Positions 9,580 through 19,779 are shown, counted from the first letter of the stretch. The stretch: DNA of 33,151 nucleotides from Rhodoferax sp. (GCF_028715765.1 NZ_JAQURE010000036.1:1-33151), one strand, 5' to 3'. A program made the numbers and translations. The notes: generated by a model from the sequence alone, not told the origin.

Positions 9580-12500
9580 TCAAGCTGCCAGGCTGGGCAG
9601 CAGCCGCGCCAGGTAGCGCCCGGTGTGGCTGGCTGGGTTGGCGGCCAGGGTTTCGGGCGTGCCCACACCCACCACGGTGCCGCCGCCACTGCCGCCTTCG
9701 GGCCCCATGTCGATCAGCCAGTCGGCGGTTTTGATCACGTCCAGGTTGTGCTCAATGACCACAATGGTGTTGCCCGCGTCGCGCAACTGGTGCAGCACTT
9801 TGAGCAGCAGGTCGATGTCGGCAAAGTGCAGGCCGGTGGTGGGCTCATCCAGGATGTAAAGCGTGCGCCCGGTGTCGCGTTTGGAGAGTTCCAGCGCCAA
9901 TTTCACACGCTGCGCCTCGCCGCCTGACAGCGTGGTGGCGGCTTGGCCGAGACGGATGTAGCTCAGACCCACGTCCAGCAGGGTGTGCAGCTTGCGCTCA
10001 ATCGTCGGCACGGCTTTGAAGAATTCGTGCGCGGCTTCCACTGTCATGTCCAGAATTTGGGCAATGTTTTTGCCCTTGTAAAGCACCTCCAGTGTTTCGC
10101 GGTTGTAGCGCTTACCCAAGCACACGTCGCAGGGCACATAGACATCGGGCAAAAAATGCATCTCGACCTTGACCATGCCGTCGCCCTCGCAGGCTTCGCA
10201 GCGGCCACCGGCCACGTTGAAGCTGAAGCGCCCGGCGCCGTAGCCGCGTTCGCGTGCGGTTGGCACTTCACTCATCAGGTCACGAATCGGAGTGAACAGG
10301 CCGGTATAGGTGGCAGGGTTGCTGCGTGGTGTGCGGCCAATCGGGCTTTGGTCCACGTTGATGACCTTGTCAAAGTACTCAATGCCTTCAATGGCGGTGT
10401 GCTCTGCCGCCTCGTCATGCGCGCGGTAAAGGGTGCGCGCCACCGCTTTGTAAAGCGTGTCGTTGACCAGTGTGGACTTGCCTGAGCCCGATACCCCGGT
10501 GACACAGGTGAATAGCCCGACCGGGAACGCCACATCGACACCTTTGAGGTTGTGGCCGCTGGCGCCAATAACCTTGAGCGCTTGTAATTCACCCAGCGTG
10601 GCAATGTGATGTGCTTCGCGTTCAGCGCGGCGCTGGGCCGCCGGGCTGGGGGCAAAGCGGCTGGGTTTGCCGCCATTGAACGGCTTGGGTGCCACGGTGG
10701 GCAGCCAGGCGCTGCGGTGGGTAGGCACGGCTATGCTGCGCGCGCCACTTAAGTACTGGCCCGTGAGTGACTGCGCGTTGGCCTTGACCTGGTCAAATGT
10801 GCCCTGCGCCATGATGCGACCGCCGTGCACGCCCGCACCGGGACCCATGTCGATGATCTGGTCGGCGGCGCGCATCATGTCTTCGTCGTGCTCGACCACC
10901 AGCACGCTGTTGCCAATGTCGCGCAGGTGCTTCAGGGTGTCGATTAAGCGGTCGTTGTCACGCTGGTGCAGGCCAATGCTGGGTTCATCCAGCACATACA
11001 TCACGCCCGTCAGGCCAGAGCCAATCTGGCTGGCCAGGCGAATGCGCTGACTCTCGCCACCACTTAAGGTTTCGGCGCTGCGGTCCAGGCTCAGGTAGGT
11101 CAGGCCGACATCGTTGAGGAATTTGAGGCGCAGGCTGATCTCACGCACCACCTTGGCGGCAATGTCGCCCTTGGCTCCATGCATCTGCAAGCCATTGAAA
11201 TACGCCAGGCATTCGGCCAAGGTGTAGTGGCTGAGTTCGAAAATGGCGCGGGCTTGGTCACCTTCGCCCACCCAAACGTGCCGTGCCTCACTTTTCAGGC
11301 GGCTGCCATGGCAGTCTGGGCAGGGCTGAATGCTGCGCAGGCGTGCCAGGTCTTCGCGCACCACGGCGGAGTCGGTCTCGCGGTAGCGGCGTTGCATGTT
11401 GGGCAAGATGCCTTCAAACGGATGGCTTTTGGTCACTTTTTTGCCTGCCGAGGCGCCTGAACCCAGCTCATAGTTGAACTTGATGTTTTCCGCGCCCGAG
11501 CCGTGCAACACCGCTTGCCGCACGTGCTCTGGCAGGGATTCAAAAGGTTGCTCGATGTCAAATTGGTAATGCGCGGCCAGGCTCTCCAGCATGGCAAAGT
11601 AATAGGCATTGCGCCGATCCCAGCCCTTGATGGCCCCGCTGGCCAGGCTCAAGGTGGGGAAGGCCACCACCCGCGCTTCATCAAACACCTCAGTGGCACC
11701 CAGGCCGTCACAGCTTGGGCAGGCACCTACGGGCGAGTTGAAAGAAAACAGGCGCGGCTCCAGTTCTGCAATGGAATAGCTGCACACTGGGCAGGCAAAC
11801 TTGGCATTGAATAAATGCTCTTTTGGCCTGTAGACTTTGTCATCATTGCTTGAAGCGCTCTCAATTTCTAGAACAATGGCACGCCCGTTGGCCACCCGCA
11901 AAGCGGCCTCAAAGCTCTCGGCCAAGCGTTGTTTGAGGTTGTCAAAGTCACTGCGGTCGGCGTGTGGGTCGGTCGGGGCGTGGCGCACTTTCAGGCGGTC
12001 AATGACCACGTCAATGTCGTGCTTTTCGGTTTTTTTCAAGGCGGGCAGTTGGTCAGACTCAAACGTCTGGCCGTTGATGCGAAAGCGCACATAGCCTTGC
12101 GCCTGCATGTCGGCAAACAGCTCCAAAAATTCGCCTTTTTTCTCACGCGCCACTGGCGCCAGCACCATCAGCCGGGTGGCTTCGGGCAGCGCCAGTGTGG
12201 CGTCGACCATTTGGCTGACGGTTTGCATTTGCAGCGGCAAATGGTGCTGGGGGCAATAGGGTGTGCCAGCGCGGGCAAACAGCAGGCGCAAGTAGTCGTG
12301 GATTTCGGTCACTGTGCCGACAGTGGAGCGCGGGTTGTGGCTGGTGGCTTTTTGCTCGATGCTGATGGCCGGGCTCAAGCCCTCGATCATGTCCACATCG
12401 GGCTTGTCCATCAGCTGCAAAAACTGGCGTGCGTAGGTGGAGAGGCTTTCTACATAACGGCGCTGACCCTCAGCGTAGAGCGTGTCAAACGCCAGGCTGG

Positions 12501-12699
12501 ACTTGCCCGAGCCGCTCAAACCGGTGATCACCACCAGCTGGTTGCGCGGGATGTCGAGGTCGATGTTTTTCAGGTTGTGCGTGCGCGCACCGCGAATGCT
12601 GATGGTTTGCGCAGCCAGGGCTTGGCCAAGGTAACGGCCTTCCAAGGCGGGGCGGGTGTCTGGTGGGTTCAAGGTGTGGAGCTCTGAGTGGGGCGGCAA
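9580..12699 (-). CDS. uvrA: UvrABC excision nuclease subunit A
   Basis: ATPase subunit that finds bulky DNA lesions and loads UvrB in nucleotide excision repair. Two ABC modules are visible: Walker A GLSGSGKS (60-67) and later GVSGSGKST, and signatures LSGGESQR and LSGGEAQR. Two zinc modules are present: CPVC...CPSC in the first half and CEAC...CDVC in the second. At 1039 residues it is longer than the 940 of E. coli because of an N-terminal tail of about 34 residues, a longer linker before the second module, and a small insert at about 276-293 that may derive from repeat R. The start is uncertain: TTG 12699 has AAGG seven bases upstream and there is no earlier ATG; the conserved core begins only at [13 protein letters not shown]. 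No obvious LexA box (CTGT-N8-ACAG) is seen upstream. Confidence 0.97.
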   Translation of the reverse strand: MPPHSELHTLNPPDTRPALEGRYLGQALAAQTISIRGARTHNLKNIDLDIPRNQLVVITGLSGSGKSSLAFDTLYAEGQRRYVESLSTYARQFLQLMDKPDVDMIEGLSPAISIEQKATSHNPRSTVGTVTEIHDYLRLLFARAGTPYCPQHHLPLQMQTVSQMVDATLALPEATRLMVLAPVAREKKGEFLELFADMQAQGYVRFRINGQTFESDQLPALKKTEKHDIDVVIDRLKVRHAPTDPHADRSDFDNLKQRLAESFEAALRVANGRAIVLEIESASSNDDKVYRPKEHLFNAKFACPVCSYSIAELEPRLFSFNSPVGACPSCDGLGATEVFDEARVVAFPTLSLASGAIKGWDRRNAYYFAMLESLAAHYQFDIEQPFESLPEHVRQAVLHGSGAENIKFNYELGSGASAGKKVTKSHPFEGILPNMQRRYRETDSAVVREDLARLRSIQPCPDCHGSRLKSEARHVWVGEGDQARAIFELSHYTLAECLAYFNGLQMHGAKGDIAAKVVREISLRLKFLNDVGLTYLSLDRSAETLSGGESQRIRLASQIGSGLTGVMYVLDEPSIGLHQRDNDRLIDTLKHLRDIGNSVLVVEHDEDMMRAADQIIDMGPGAGVHGGRIMAQGTFDQVKANAQSLTGQYLSGARSIAVPTHRSAWLPTVAPKPFNGGKPSRFAPSPAAQRRAEREAHHIATLGELQALKVIGASGHNLKGVDVAFPVGLFTCVTGVSGSGKSTLVNDTLYKAVARTLYRAHDEAAEHTAIEGIEYFDKVINVDQSPIGRTPRSNPATYTGLFTPIRDLMSEVPTARERGYGAGRFSFNVAGGRCEACEGDGMVKVEMHFLPDVYVPCDVCLGKRYNRETLEVLYKGKNIAQILDMTVEAAHEFFKAVPTIERKLHTLLDVGLSYIRLGQAATTLSGGEAQRVKLALELSKRDTGRTLYILDEPTTGLHFADIDLLLKVLHQLRDAGNTIVVIEHNLDVIKTADWLIDMGPEGGSGGGTVVGVGTPETLAANPASHTGRYLARLLPSLAA
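11821..11873 (-). repeat. Possible degenerate repeat R, copy inside uvrA
   Basis: On the minus strand this stretch contains GTCTACAGGCCAAAA, matching the right end of R (GCGCTAGAGGCCAAAA) at 12 of 16 positions; GTCTACA and GGCTACAGG variants also occur in copies 3 and 6. The left half matches poorly. It encodes about residues 276-293 of UvrA ([14 protein letters not shown]), where the E. coli protein, as I remember it, is about eight residues shorter. Local AT content is higher than in the surrounding gene. Confidence 0.4.
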
Positions 12700-12860
12700 T
12701 GGGCAACCTTGAATGATAGTGAAGTTGCTTGGGCTCCGGGATGTGCGGGTGCAATGGATGATGGGCTGGCTTTAAGCAGTGGGTTTGTTGGCGGTTCGGT
12801 TGCTGTTGTGTTGGCTTTGCTTGGCTGATGTTGTTTTGGCTCGGGCACGGCGCGGCGGCT

Positions 12861-12969
12861 GGGTCAGGTGCATGCGGTTTTGGGGGCAAAACACGCGCGG
12901 GGCTGATGGTTCAGGTCGCCCAGTAGCACTTGCGCGCGCCTTCGCCCCCAAAGCCCGGTCACCTGACCC
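12861..12969 (+). repeat. 109-bp imperfect palindrome, unit A
   Basis: Begins GGGTCAGGTG and ends CACCTGACCC. Inner arms GGTTTTGGGGGC and GCCCCCAAAGCCC, followed by CGCGCGG / GCGCGCG blocks, allow a long imperfect hairpin with a loop of roughly 35-40 bases. Its reverse complement is unit D at 28348-28456. Confidence 0.75.
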
Positions 12970-13036
12970 AACCACCACGCCTTATCTGTGTGGTTACTGA
13001 GCGGGGTGAAAGGCTACACAGGTGGTATCCACAATG

Positions 13037-13082
13037 AAAATAATAGCTATTTACGCTTGTGATACATGGGCTACAGGTTGTT
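13037..13082 (+). repeat. Short dispersed repeat R, copy 3 (inside composite element)
   Basis: AATAATAGCTATTTACGCTT then ATACATGGGCTACAGG. It lies between hairpin units A and B and corresponds, inverted, to copy 6 in the second composite element. Confidence 0.65.
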
Positions 13083-13126
13083 TTCTTATAAATATCCGAG
13101 TCCCGACCACGTGAGGCAGGGTGATT

Positions 13127-13235
13127 GGGTCAGGGGACCGGGCTTTGGGGTGAAATGCGCGCGAAAGCGGAGCTGGCGTACCAAGGCCGTCAGCCCCGCG
13201 CGTGCTTTCACCCCAAAACCGCACGCCCATGACCC
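13127..13235 (+). repeat. 109-bp imperfect palindrome, unit B
   Basis: Begins GGGTCAGGGGACC and ends CATGACCC. Arms GGCTTTGGGGTGAAATGCGCG and CGCGCGTGCTTTCACCCCAA pair imperfectly. It is related to unit A (same frame of GGGTCAGG, TTTGGGG and CGCGCG blocks) and is the near reverse complement of unit C at 28048-28155. Confidence 0.75.
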
Positions 13236-13379
13236 AGTCGCCCTGCCGGGTTAAACCCACTAACCCGCTGATAACAACATTTGGAATTCTGCCCCCCAAC
13301 GAAACGCTAGCAAAAGAATCAGTGACAATTCTCAGCCTGCAGCGCCACCTTGCTGCGCTTGTGTTTTTCGGAGAAGCCT

Positions 13380-14633
13380 TTGTCTGAAGTGAATGTTCCA
13401 CCCGTAGCAGCCCGTGCTTCATTGCCTAGCGCGTCCACGGCCATGACAGCGCTGGAGTTGCGTGCCAGTTTTTCGCTGGCCTCCATTTTTGGCTTGCGCA
13501 TGCTGGGCTTGTTCCTGATTTTGCCGGTGTTTGCCATCGAGGCCGCGCATTACCCCGGCGGTGATGATGCAGCCATGGTGGGTTTCACCATGGGCATTTA
13601 TGGCCTGACCCAAGCCCTGTTGCAATTTTTGTATGGCTTGGCCTCTGATCGGTTTGGCCGCAAACCGGTGATTGTGTTTGGTCTGGTGGTGTTCGCGGCG
13701 GGCAGCCTGGTTGCGGCTTTGGCGCCCAATCTGACCTGGCTGGCGGTGGGTCGGGCGGTGCAGGGCGCCGGGGCGGTGTCGGCCGCGGTGACCGCACTGT
13801 TGGCTGACTTGACGCGTGATGAGGTGCGCACCAAGTCCATGGCGCTGGTGGGTGCCAGCATTGGTTTGATGTTTGCTGTGTCGCTGGTGGCGGCGCCGGT
13901 GTTGGCGGGTTGGATCGGGTTGGTGGGCATTTTTGCGCTGACGGGTGTGCTGGCACTGCTCGGGGTGCTGGGCGTGGTGTGGTGGGTGCCGACAGAGCCC
14001 ACCAAGCACAAAGACGCTCCCAAAGGCCGATTGGCCGATGTGCTGCATGCGCCTGCGCTGCTGCGGCTGAACCTGGGCGTGTTTGTGTTGCATGCGGTGC
14101 AACTGGCCATGTGGCTGGCCTTGCCGGCCATGCTGGTGCAGGCTGGTTTGAGCCGCGACCTGCATTGGCAGGTCTATTTGCCAGCGGTGCTGGGCTCGTT
14201 TGTGGTGATGGGTGGGAGTTTGTTTCAGCTTGAAAAGCGCGGCTACTTGCGCGCTGTCTTTTTGACCTCGATTGGGCTGACGGCTTTGGTGCAGGCGGTG
14301 TTGTGGTCGCAAGTGGGTGGCTCACCCAGTGTGCTGCTGTTGGGAGGCTTGTTGTTTGTGTTTTTTTATGGCTTCAACGTGCTCGAAGCCAGCCAGCCGA
14401 GCATGGTGTCGCGCTTGGCACCAGCCCACAGCCGAGGTGCCGCCATGGGGGTTTACAACACGCTGCAGTCGCTGGGGTTTTTTGCCGGCGGCATGGGTGG
14501 CGGCTGGCTGATGAAGCACTGGGGCGCTGGGGGTTTGTATGCCACCTGCACCGGTTTGATGCTGTTGTGGCTGCTGGTGGCCTGGCCCATGCAGGCGCCC
14601 GGGCGGCTAGATGGGGCAGCAAAAGCCGGATAA
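13380..14633 (+). CDS. Major facilitator superfamily transporter
   Basis: Inner-membrane transporter of about 417 residues with a run of hydrophobic segments consistent with 12 helices. The loop between helices 2 and 3 has the MFS motif GLASDRFGRKPV, and the start of helix 4 has GRAVQGAGAVSAAVTALLADL. The family suggests a proton-coupled drug or metabolite exporter resembling YajR-type proteins; the substrate is unknown. I chose TTG 13380 because GGAG lies six bases upstream; ATG 13443 would remove a poorly conserved 21-residue N-terminus, and an earlier TTG at 13350 lacks a ribosome site. The gene lies between uvrA (divergent) and ssb, an order I recall from other Burkholderiales. Confidence 0.9.
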   Translation: MSEVNVPPVAARASLPSASTAMTALELRASFSLASIFGLRMLGLFLILPVFAIEAAHYPGGDDAAMVGFTMGIYGLTQALLQFLYGLASDRFGRKPVIVFGLVVFAAGSLVAALAPNLTWLAVGRAVQGAGAVSAAVTALLADLTRDEVRTKSMALVGASIGLMFAVSLVAAPVLAGWIGLVGIFALTGVLALLGVLGVVWWVPTEPTKHKDAPKGRLADVLHAPALLRLNLGVFVLHAVQLAMWLALPAMLVQAGLSRDLHWQVYLPAVLGSFVVMGGSLFQLEKRGYLRAVFLTSIGLTALVQAVLWSQVGGSPSVLLLGGLLFVFFYGFNVLEASQPSMVSRLAPAHSRGAAMGVYNTLQSLGFFAGGMGGGWLMKHWGAGGLYATCTGLMLLWLLVAWPMQAPGRLDGAAKAG

Positions 14634-14701
14634 ACTGAAACGCTGAATGTGACCGCGACCCAGCGGCTCACCCACGCATCGACTCAATTGAAAGATACAC
14701 C

Positions 14702-15208
14702 ATGGCTTCTGTGAATAAAGTGATTTTGCTCGGTAACCTGGGGCGCGACCCCGAAGTGCGCTACCTGCCCAGCGGCGACCCGGTGGCCAACATCACCATT
14801 GCCACCAGCAGCCGTTACAAAAGCAAATCGGGCGAGATGGTTGATGAAACCGAGTGGCATCGGGTCACTTTTTTTGGCCGCTTGGCCGAAATTGCCAGCC
14901 AATACCTGAAAAAAGGTAACCCGGTGTATGTGGAAGGCCGCATCAAGACCAACAAATACACCGACAAAAATGGTGTGGAGCGCTATTCCACTGATGTGAT
15001 TGCCAGCGAGATGCAGTTGCTGGGTGGCCGCGAAGGCCGAGGTGAGCCTAGTCACGCCGATGACGACGGTGGCTACAGCCGCCAGGCACCAGCCCCTCGC
15101 CCCGCCGCAGCACCCATGCGCCCAGCACCCGTGGCGGCACCGGCACCCATGGCTGCCCCCCGTCCAGCCAGCGGCTTTGACGACATGGATGACGATATTC
15201 CATTCTAA
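14702..15208 (+). CDS. ssb: Single-stranded DNA-binding protein
   Basis: Tetrameric protein that coats single-stranded DNA in replication, recombination and repair. The 168-residue sequence has the OB-fold core (residues 1-108: [55 protein letters not shown]), then a disordered Pro/Ala/Arg-rich linker, and the acidic tip DDMDDDIPF that recruits partner proteins. ATG 14702 fits the family start (MASVNKV). A GAAAGA-like ribosome site lies upstream. The 68 bases after the MFS gene show no terminator, so read-through from it is possible. Repeat R follows the stop codon by a few bases. Confidence 0.98.
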   Translation: MASVNKVILLGNLGRDPEVRYLPSGDPVANITIATSSRYKSKSGEMVDETEWHRVTFFGRLAEIASQYLKKGNPVYVEGRIKTNKYTDKNGVERYSTDVIASEMQLLGGREGRGEPSHADDDGGYSRQAPAPRPAAAPMRPAPVAAPAPMAAPRPASGFDDMDDDIPF

Positions 15209-15262
15209 AAAATGTATAGCTGACTACGCCCTATTTATATGGGCTAGAGGCCAATTTAATCA
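15209..15262 (+). repeat. Short dispersed repeat R, copy 4 (after ssb)
   Basis: TATAGCTGACTACGCCCTAT then TTATATGGGCTAGAGGCCAA. The stem here is GCCC/GGGC instead of CGCTT/AAGCG in copies 1 and 2, a paired change that keeps the stem and hints at selection on structure. It begins just after the ssb stop codon (15206-15208). Confidence 0.75.
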
Positions 15263-15353
15263 CTTAATAGATGAGATGATTTTTACAGCGTTTTGACTTC
15301 CCGGCGAGTGGCTGGGTGGGCTTGACCGATCTGGCGGACGGCTAAATTTCCCG

Positions 15354-15391
15354 GTGTATATATTCGTATCCGCTTATAATATGGTTCGTAT
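15354..15391 (+). promoter_or_regulatory. Candidate promoter and operator of the RND-sqr operon
   Basis: A perfect -10 hexamer TATAAT (15375-15380) lies 28 bases before the adaptor start. No good -35 hexamer is found 16-18 bases upstream. The heptamer TTCGTAT occurs at 15363-15369 and again at 15385-15391, 22 bases apart (two helical turns), flanking the -10. ATATT (15360-15364) and AATAT (15378-15382) form an inverted pair over it. The layout suits a repressor of the ArsR or TetR kind, which is inference. Confidence 0.5.
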
Positions 15392-15407
15392 TTACAGAGG
15401 ATGTGTC

Positions 15408-16496
15408 ATGCGCTCGTTTTTAAAGTGGGGTGGGTTGAAGGTGCAGTGTCTGCGCAGTGCCGTGGCGCTGTCGTTGTTGACGGGTGCCATGGGCGCGTGG
15501 GCACAAGTGAATGTGCCAGTGGCTGCGGCACAGCTCAAGGCAGTAGGCAGCGGCTTTGAGATGGACGCGGTGGTGCAACCCGTCAAGCAAAGCACGGTGT
15601 CGTCGCAAGCCTCGGGTCGCATGGTCAGCCTGGCCGTGAAAGCGGGCGACGCGGTGCGAGCCGGGCAACTGTTGGCCACCATTGATGACCGTGAAACCCA
15701 AACTGGCGTGCAGCGCAGCCGAGCCCAGTCCGCCCAAGCGCAAGCCGAGTTGCGCAACGCTCAAGCCAACTTTGACCGCACCCGCGACTTGCTGGCCAAA
15801 GGCTTCATCAGCGCTGCCGCCATGGACACTGCTGACGCACAGCTCAAATCTGCCCAAGCCATGCGCGAGCAGGCCAGCGCGGGTGAAAAGCAGTCTGGCT
15901 TGACCCAAGGTTTCACCCGTGTCACCGCACCGTTTGATGCCCTTGTGCTGCAAACCCTTTCTGAAGCGGGTGACTTGGCGTTTCCGGGCAAGCCCCTGCT
16001 CACACTGTATGCACCAGCGCCGTTGCGTGCGGTGGTGCAGGTGCCGGTGTCTCGCTCTGCTTTGTTGACTGCCCAGACGGTGGTTGAGGTTCAAGTGCCA
16101 GCGCCAGGCGGCTCCTGGCAGTGGATTCGCCCCAGCCAGACCAGCCATTTGTCCACTGCAGATGCGGTCGCGCAAACGGTTGAATGGCGGCTGGAGTTGC
16201 CTGCCGTGGCAGCCAAAGGGCTGCTGCCTGGCCAGCCCCTGCGGGTGCGCTTTGCGGCCGGACAAGCGCAGCGCCTGGTGATTCCCGCAGCAGCAGTGTT
16301 GCGCCGTGGTGAGTTGACGGCGGTGTATGTGGTCTCTGGCAAGGGCTTTGCCCTCAAAGCCATTCGCCTGGGGGCAGAGCATGGTGCCCAAGGGGTGGAG
16401 GTGGTGGCTGGTTTGACCGAGTCTGACCGTGTTGCCCTTGACCCGGTGCGTGCGGGTTTGGCGGGTGCACAGCCCGCTGCTGCCACAGCGCAGTGA
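15408..16496 (+). CDS. RND efflux pump periplasmic adaptor (membrane fusion protein)
   Basis: Periplasmic adaptor (362 residues) that links an inner-membrane RND pump to an outer-membrane channel. A Sec signal peptide with hydrophobic core AVALSLLTGAMGAWA ends near residue 32 (AWA-Q); no lipobox cysteine is present. Next come a lipoyl/barrel-sandwich half (VSSQASGRMVSLAVKAGDAV), an alpha-hairpin rich in Ala/Gln/Arg (SRAQSAQAQAELRNAQANFD), the second lipoyl half (GFTRVTAPFDALVLQ) and beta-barrel and membrane-proximal domains. ATG 15408 follows AGAGGA at good spacing; the longer frame from 15354 would start before the promoter -10. The pump gene begins eight bases after its stop. No outer-membrane partner is encoded in the window. 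Confidence 0.93.
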   Translation: MRSFLKWGGLKVQCLRSAVALSLLTGAMGAWAQVNVPVAAAQLKAVGSGFEMDAVVQPVKQSTVSSQASGRMVSLAVKAGDAVRAGQLLATIDDRETQTGVQRSRAQSAQAQAELRNAQANFDRTRDLLAKGFISAAAMDTADAQLKSAQAMREQASAGEKQSGLTQGFTRVTAPFDALVLQTLSEAGDLAFPGKPLLTLYAPAPLRAVVQVPVSRSALLTAQTVVEVQVPAPGGSWQWIRPSQTSHLSTADAVAQTVEWRLELPAVAAKGLLPGQPLRVRFAAGQAQRLVIPAAAVLRRGELTAVYVVSGKGFALKAIRLGAEHGAQGVEVVAGLTESDRVALDPVRAGLAGAQPAAATAQ

Positions 16497-16503
16497 GGTA
16501 GCC

Positions 16504-19500
16504 ATGCCAAACACAACCAAACTGGGCATTTCCGGTCGGCTGGCGCTGGCCTTCAAACTCAACGCCATCACCCCCTTGTTGGCCTTGGTGGCGCTGCTGT
16601 TGGGGCTGTTTGCCGTGCTGGTGACACCGCGCGAAGAAGAGCCGCAAATCAATGTGACCATGGCCAATGTGCTGATTCCCTTTCCGGGTGCCAGCAGCAC
16701 CGACGTGCAAAACATGGTGGCACGCCCGGCCGAGCAGGTGCTGAGCCAAATTGCTGGTATTGAACACACTTACTCGGTGGCCCGGCCTGGCTTGGCGGTG
16801 ATGACGGTGCAATTCAAGGTGGGGGTGCCGCGCACCGAAGCCTTGGTGCGTTTGTATGACGTGCTCAACGCCAACCAAAACTGGTTGCCCCGCGAACTGG
16901 GCACCCTGACACCCATCGTCAAACCCAAGGGCATTGACGATGTGCCGGTGTTGGCCGTGACGCTGTGGAGCAAAGAAGCCTTGCCCGCGGAGGAATTGGA
17001 ACGGGTGGCACACACCGTCGAGGCTGAGCTCAAGCGCGTGCCCGGCACCCGCGAGGTGCAAACCATTGGTGGGCCAGAGCGTGCCGTGCACGTGTGGCTT
17101 GACCCGGCGCGCCTGCGCGAGCGGGGTGTGGACGTGTTGGCGCTCAAAGCCACGCTGGCAGCCGCCAACATGAGCATGCCCTCAGGCGCCGTGTTGGATG
17201 CCCAAGTGCCAGGCGGTCAAATGCTCAAAGTTGAAACCGGCGAGTTTTTGCGCTCAGCGCAAGACGTAGGCGACCTGGTGGTGGGCGTGAGCAAAGGCTT
17301 GCCCGTGTTTTTGCGTGAAGTGGCGCGCATTGAGACGGGGGCCCAATTGCCACAACGTTATGTCTGGCACACCCCAGGCGCGGGCACGACTGCGGGCGGA
17401 GCCACGGCAGAGGCTGCAGTGGGCGGTGTCTATCCGGCCTTGACCATGACCGTGACCAAAAAACCCGGCACCAACGCGGTGGACGTGGCCAGTGCGGCCA
17501 GGGCGCGCGTGCAAGAGCTTAGCAACTCAGTGATCCCGGCCAACATCGAAACCAGCATCACCCGCGACTACGGCCAGACGGCTGCCGAAAAAGCCAACAA
17601 GCTGATCCAAAAACTGGGCTTTGCCACGGGCTCAGTGATTTTGCTGGTGGGGCTGGCGCTGGGGCGGCGCGAGGCCATCATTGTGGGCACTGCTGTTATC
17701 TTGACATTAACCGCCACCTTGTTTGCCTCTTGGGCCTGGGGCTTTACGCTCAACCGGGTGTCGTTGTTTGCCTTGATCTTTTCGATTGGTATTTTGGTTG
17801 ACGATGCCATTGTGGTGGTGGAAAACATCCATCGGCATCAAAACTTATACCCCGAGCGCAGTCTGCGCCAGATCATTCCAGCCGCCGTGGATGAAGTGGG
17901 TGGCCCCACCATTTTGGCCACCCTCACGGTGATTGCTGCGTTGTTGCCGATGGCTTTTGTGACGGGGTTGATGGGGCCTTACATGAGCCCGATTCCGATC
18001 AACGCCAGCTTGGGCATGGCCATTTCTTTGGTGATTGCTTTCACTGTGACCCCGTGGCTGGCGCTCAAGGTCATGAAAAAGCACGCCCATGTGGCCTCTG
18101 CGGCTGAGTCAAGCAAAGGCCTGGGCCCGAAGCTGCAGCGCTTGTTCTCCTGGGTGCTGTTGCCGTTTTTGAACAGTGCCAAAAAGCGTTGGCTGCTGCT
18201 GTTGGGTATTTTGGTGGCCTTGATGTTGTCTGTGGGCTTGACGCTGGTGCAGTGGGTGGTGCTGAAGATGCTGCCGTTTGACAACAAAAGCGAATTTCAA
18301 GTGGTGGTGGAAATGCCTGCGGGCACGCCGTTGGAGAACACCGCAGCCACACTGCACGAGCTGGGTGCCTTTTTGGCACAGCAGCCTGAGGTGATTGACC
18401 TGCAAGCCTACGCTGGCACTGCCTCCCCCATCACTTTCAATGGCTTGGTGCGGCAGTACTACATGCGTGCCGATGCCGAGCAAGGCGACCTGCAGGTGAA
18501 CCTGGTAGACAAAAAACACCGCTCAGAAAAAAGCCATGCGATTGCGCAACGGCTGCGCCCCGAGCTGGAAAAAATTGGGCTGCGTCATCAGGCTTTGGTC
18601 AAGGTGGTAGAAGTGCCGCCGGGGCCACCCGTGATGTCGCCATTGGTGGCTGAGGTTTATGGCCCTGATGAGGCGGGTCGGCAAGCTCTGGCCATGCGGG
18701 TGGCGCTGGCTTTTGCCGCCACGCCAGACATTGTGGGCGTCGACACCTCGCTTGAAGAAGACACGCCACGGGCATTCTTGCGGGTGCGGCGTCAACGGGC
18801 AGAATCTTTGGGTATTCCGGTGGCGGTGGTAGCACAAACCGCTGCCATGGCACTCACGGGTGTGGATGCCGCCTATTTGCACGACGGCCACACCAAATAC
18901 CCGGTGCCGGTGCGCTTGCAGCTGCCACTGCGAGACCAAGTGGGGCTGGATGCCGTGCTGGCCATGCCTGTGCGTGCCGCCAACGGGCAGTTGGTGCCGC
19001 TCTCAGAGTTGGTGCAGCTTGAAACCGGCGTGATTGACAAACCGCTCTACACCAAAGACCTGCAAGGTGTGAGCTATGTGTTTGGCGACATGGCGGGCAA
19101 ACTGGACTCCCCGCTGTACGGTTTGTTTGCCATTCGCGGCAAGCTGGCAGACGCCGCCTTGCCGGGCACCGGTGTCTTGGGTGAATACTGGATCAAGCAA
19201 CCCAGCGACCCCTTCAAGCAATACGCCATCAAGTGGGATGGCGAATGGCAAATCACCTACGACACCTTCCGTGACATGGGGGCAGCTTACGGTGTGGGCT
19301 TGGTCTTGATTTACTTGCTGGTGGTGGCGCAGTTCAAGAGCTACCTGACCCCGCTGGTCATCATGGCGCCGATTCCTTTGACCATCATTGGGGTGATGCC
19401 TGGGCATGCCTTGCTGGGTTCGCAATTTACTGCTACATCCATGATTGGCATGATTGCGCTGGCTGGCATCATTGTTCGCAACTCCATTTTGTTGGTGGAC

Positions 19501-19777
19501 TTCATTGAGCTGCAGGTCAGCCAAGGGGTAGCGTTCAAAGAGGCGGTGGTGTCTTCAGCGGCAGTGCGCGCGCAGCCCATTGCGCTGACCGGGCTGGCGG
19601 CCATGATCGGCGCGCTGTTTATTTTGGATGACCCTATTTTCAACGGCTTGGCCATCTCATTGATTTTCGGAATTTTGGTCTCTACCCTGCTGACGCTGGT
19701 GGTGATCCCGGTGCTGTATTACGCGCTCTACTGGCGCCGTAGCAAGACGTGCGCAGATGCGTCAACTTTCCCTCAGT

Positions 19778-19779
<2 letters not shown>
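16504..19779 (+). CDS. RND family efflux permease (AcrB-like)
   Basis: Large proton-driven inner-membrane exporter of about 1091 residues. It shows the family layout: an N-terminal membrane helix (LALVALLLGLFAVLVT), a long periplasmic porter domain (PFPGASSTDVQNMVARPAEQ), helices 2-6, a second periplasmic domain and helices 7-12. The proton-relay aspartates D433-D434 sit in GILVDDAIVVVENIHRH, as in AcrB helix 4; helix 10 has GIIVRNSILLVDFIEL. ATG 16504 has GAGG just upstream, overlapping the adaptor stop. It is of the HAE/AcrB type by motif, though clustering with sulfide:quinone oxidoreductase points to something other than general drug export, perhaps a sulfur compound or reactive by-product; this is inference. 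Confidence 0.95.

Larger units (their letters stand above)
12828..13246 (+). repeat. Composite repeat element, copy 1 (two hairpin units around R)
   Basis: The stretch is repeated in inverted orientation at 28034-28490. Matching landmarks are TGTTGTTTTGGCTC and GGCACGGCGCGGCGGC at the left edge, unit A, CCACGCCTTATCTGTGTGG, a copy of R, TTTTCTTATAAATAT, unit B and CGCCCTGCCG at the right edge. It contains no open frame of note. The two copies differ by point changes and by about 35 extra bases in the spacer of copy 2. Confidence 0.8.
12700..13379. other. Gene-free 0.68 kb spacer between divergent uvrA and MFS genes
   Basis: No credible coding region on either strand. It carries the composite repeat element at 12828-13246 and must also hold the divergent promoters of uvrA and the MFS gene. 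I could not pick convincing -35/-10 pairs and saw no LexA-type operator. Confidence 0.7.

Noticed and set aside
12700..12860. Search for a LexA (SOS) box before uvrA
   Set aside because: No CTGT-N8-ACAG or close variant was seen on either strand in the uvrA upstream region.
12861..13235. Possible CRISPR-like array from spaced similar units
   Set aside because: Only two units per locus, each over 100 bp and palindromic, with no short direct repeats or regular spacers.
12844..13254. Short open frames in the repeat element (for example 12779-13000 and 13051-13422)
   Set aside because: They run through palindromic repeats, and similar peptides arise from the second, inverted copy; no ribosome sites or conserved residues.
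15420..16769. A 449-codon open frame on the minus strand opposite the RND adaptor
   Set aside because: The adaptor on the plus strand has a signal peptide, lipoyl and hairpin domains; the reverse frame has only biased composition and crosses the adaptor-pump boundary.
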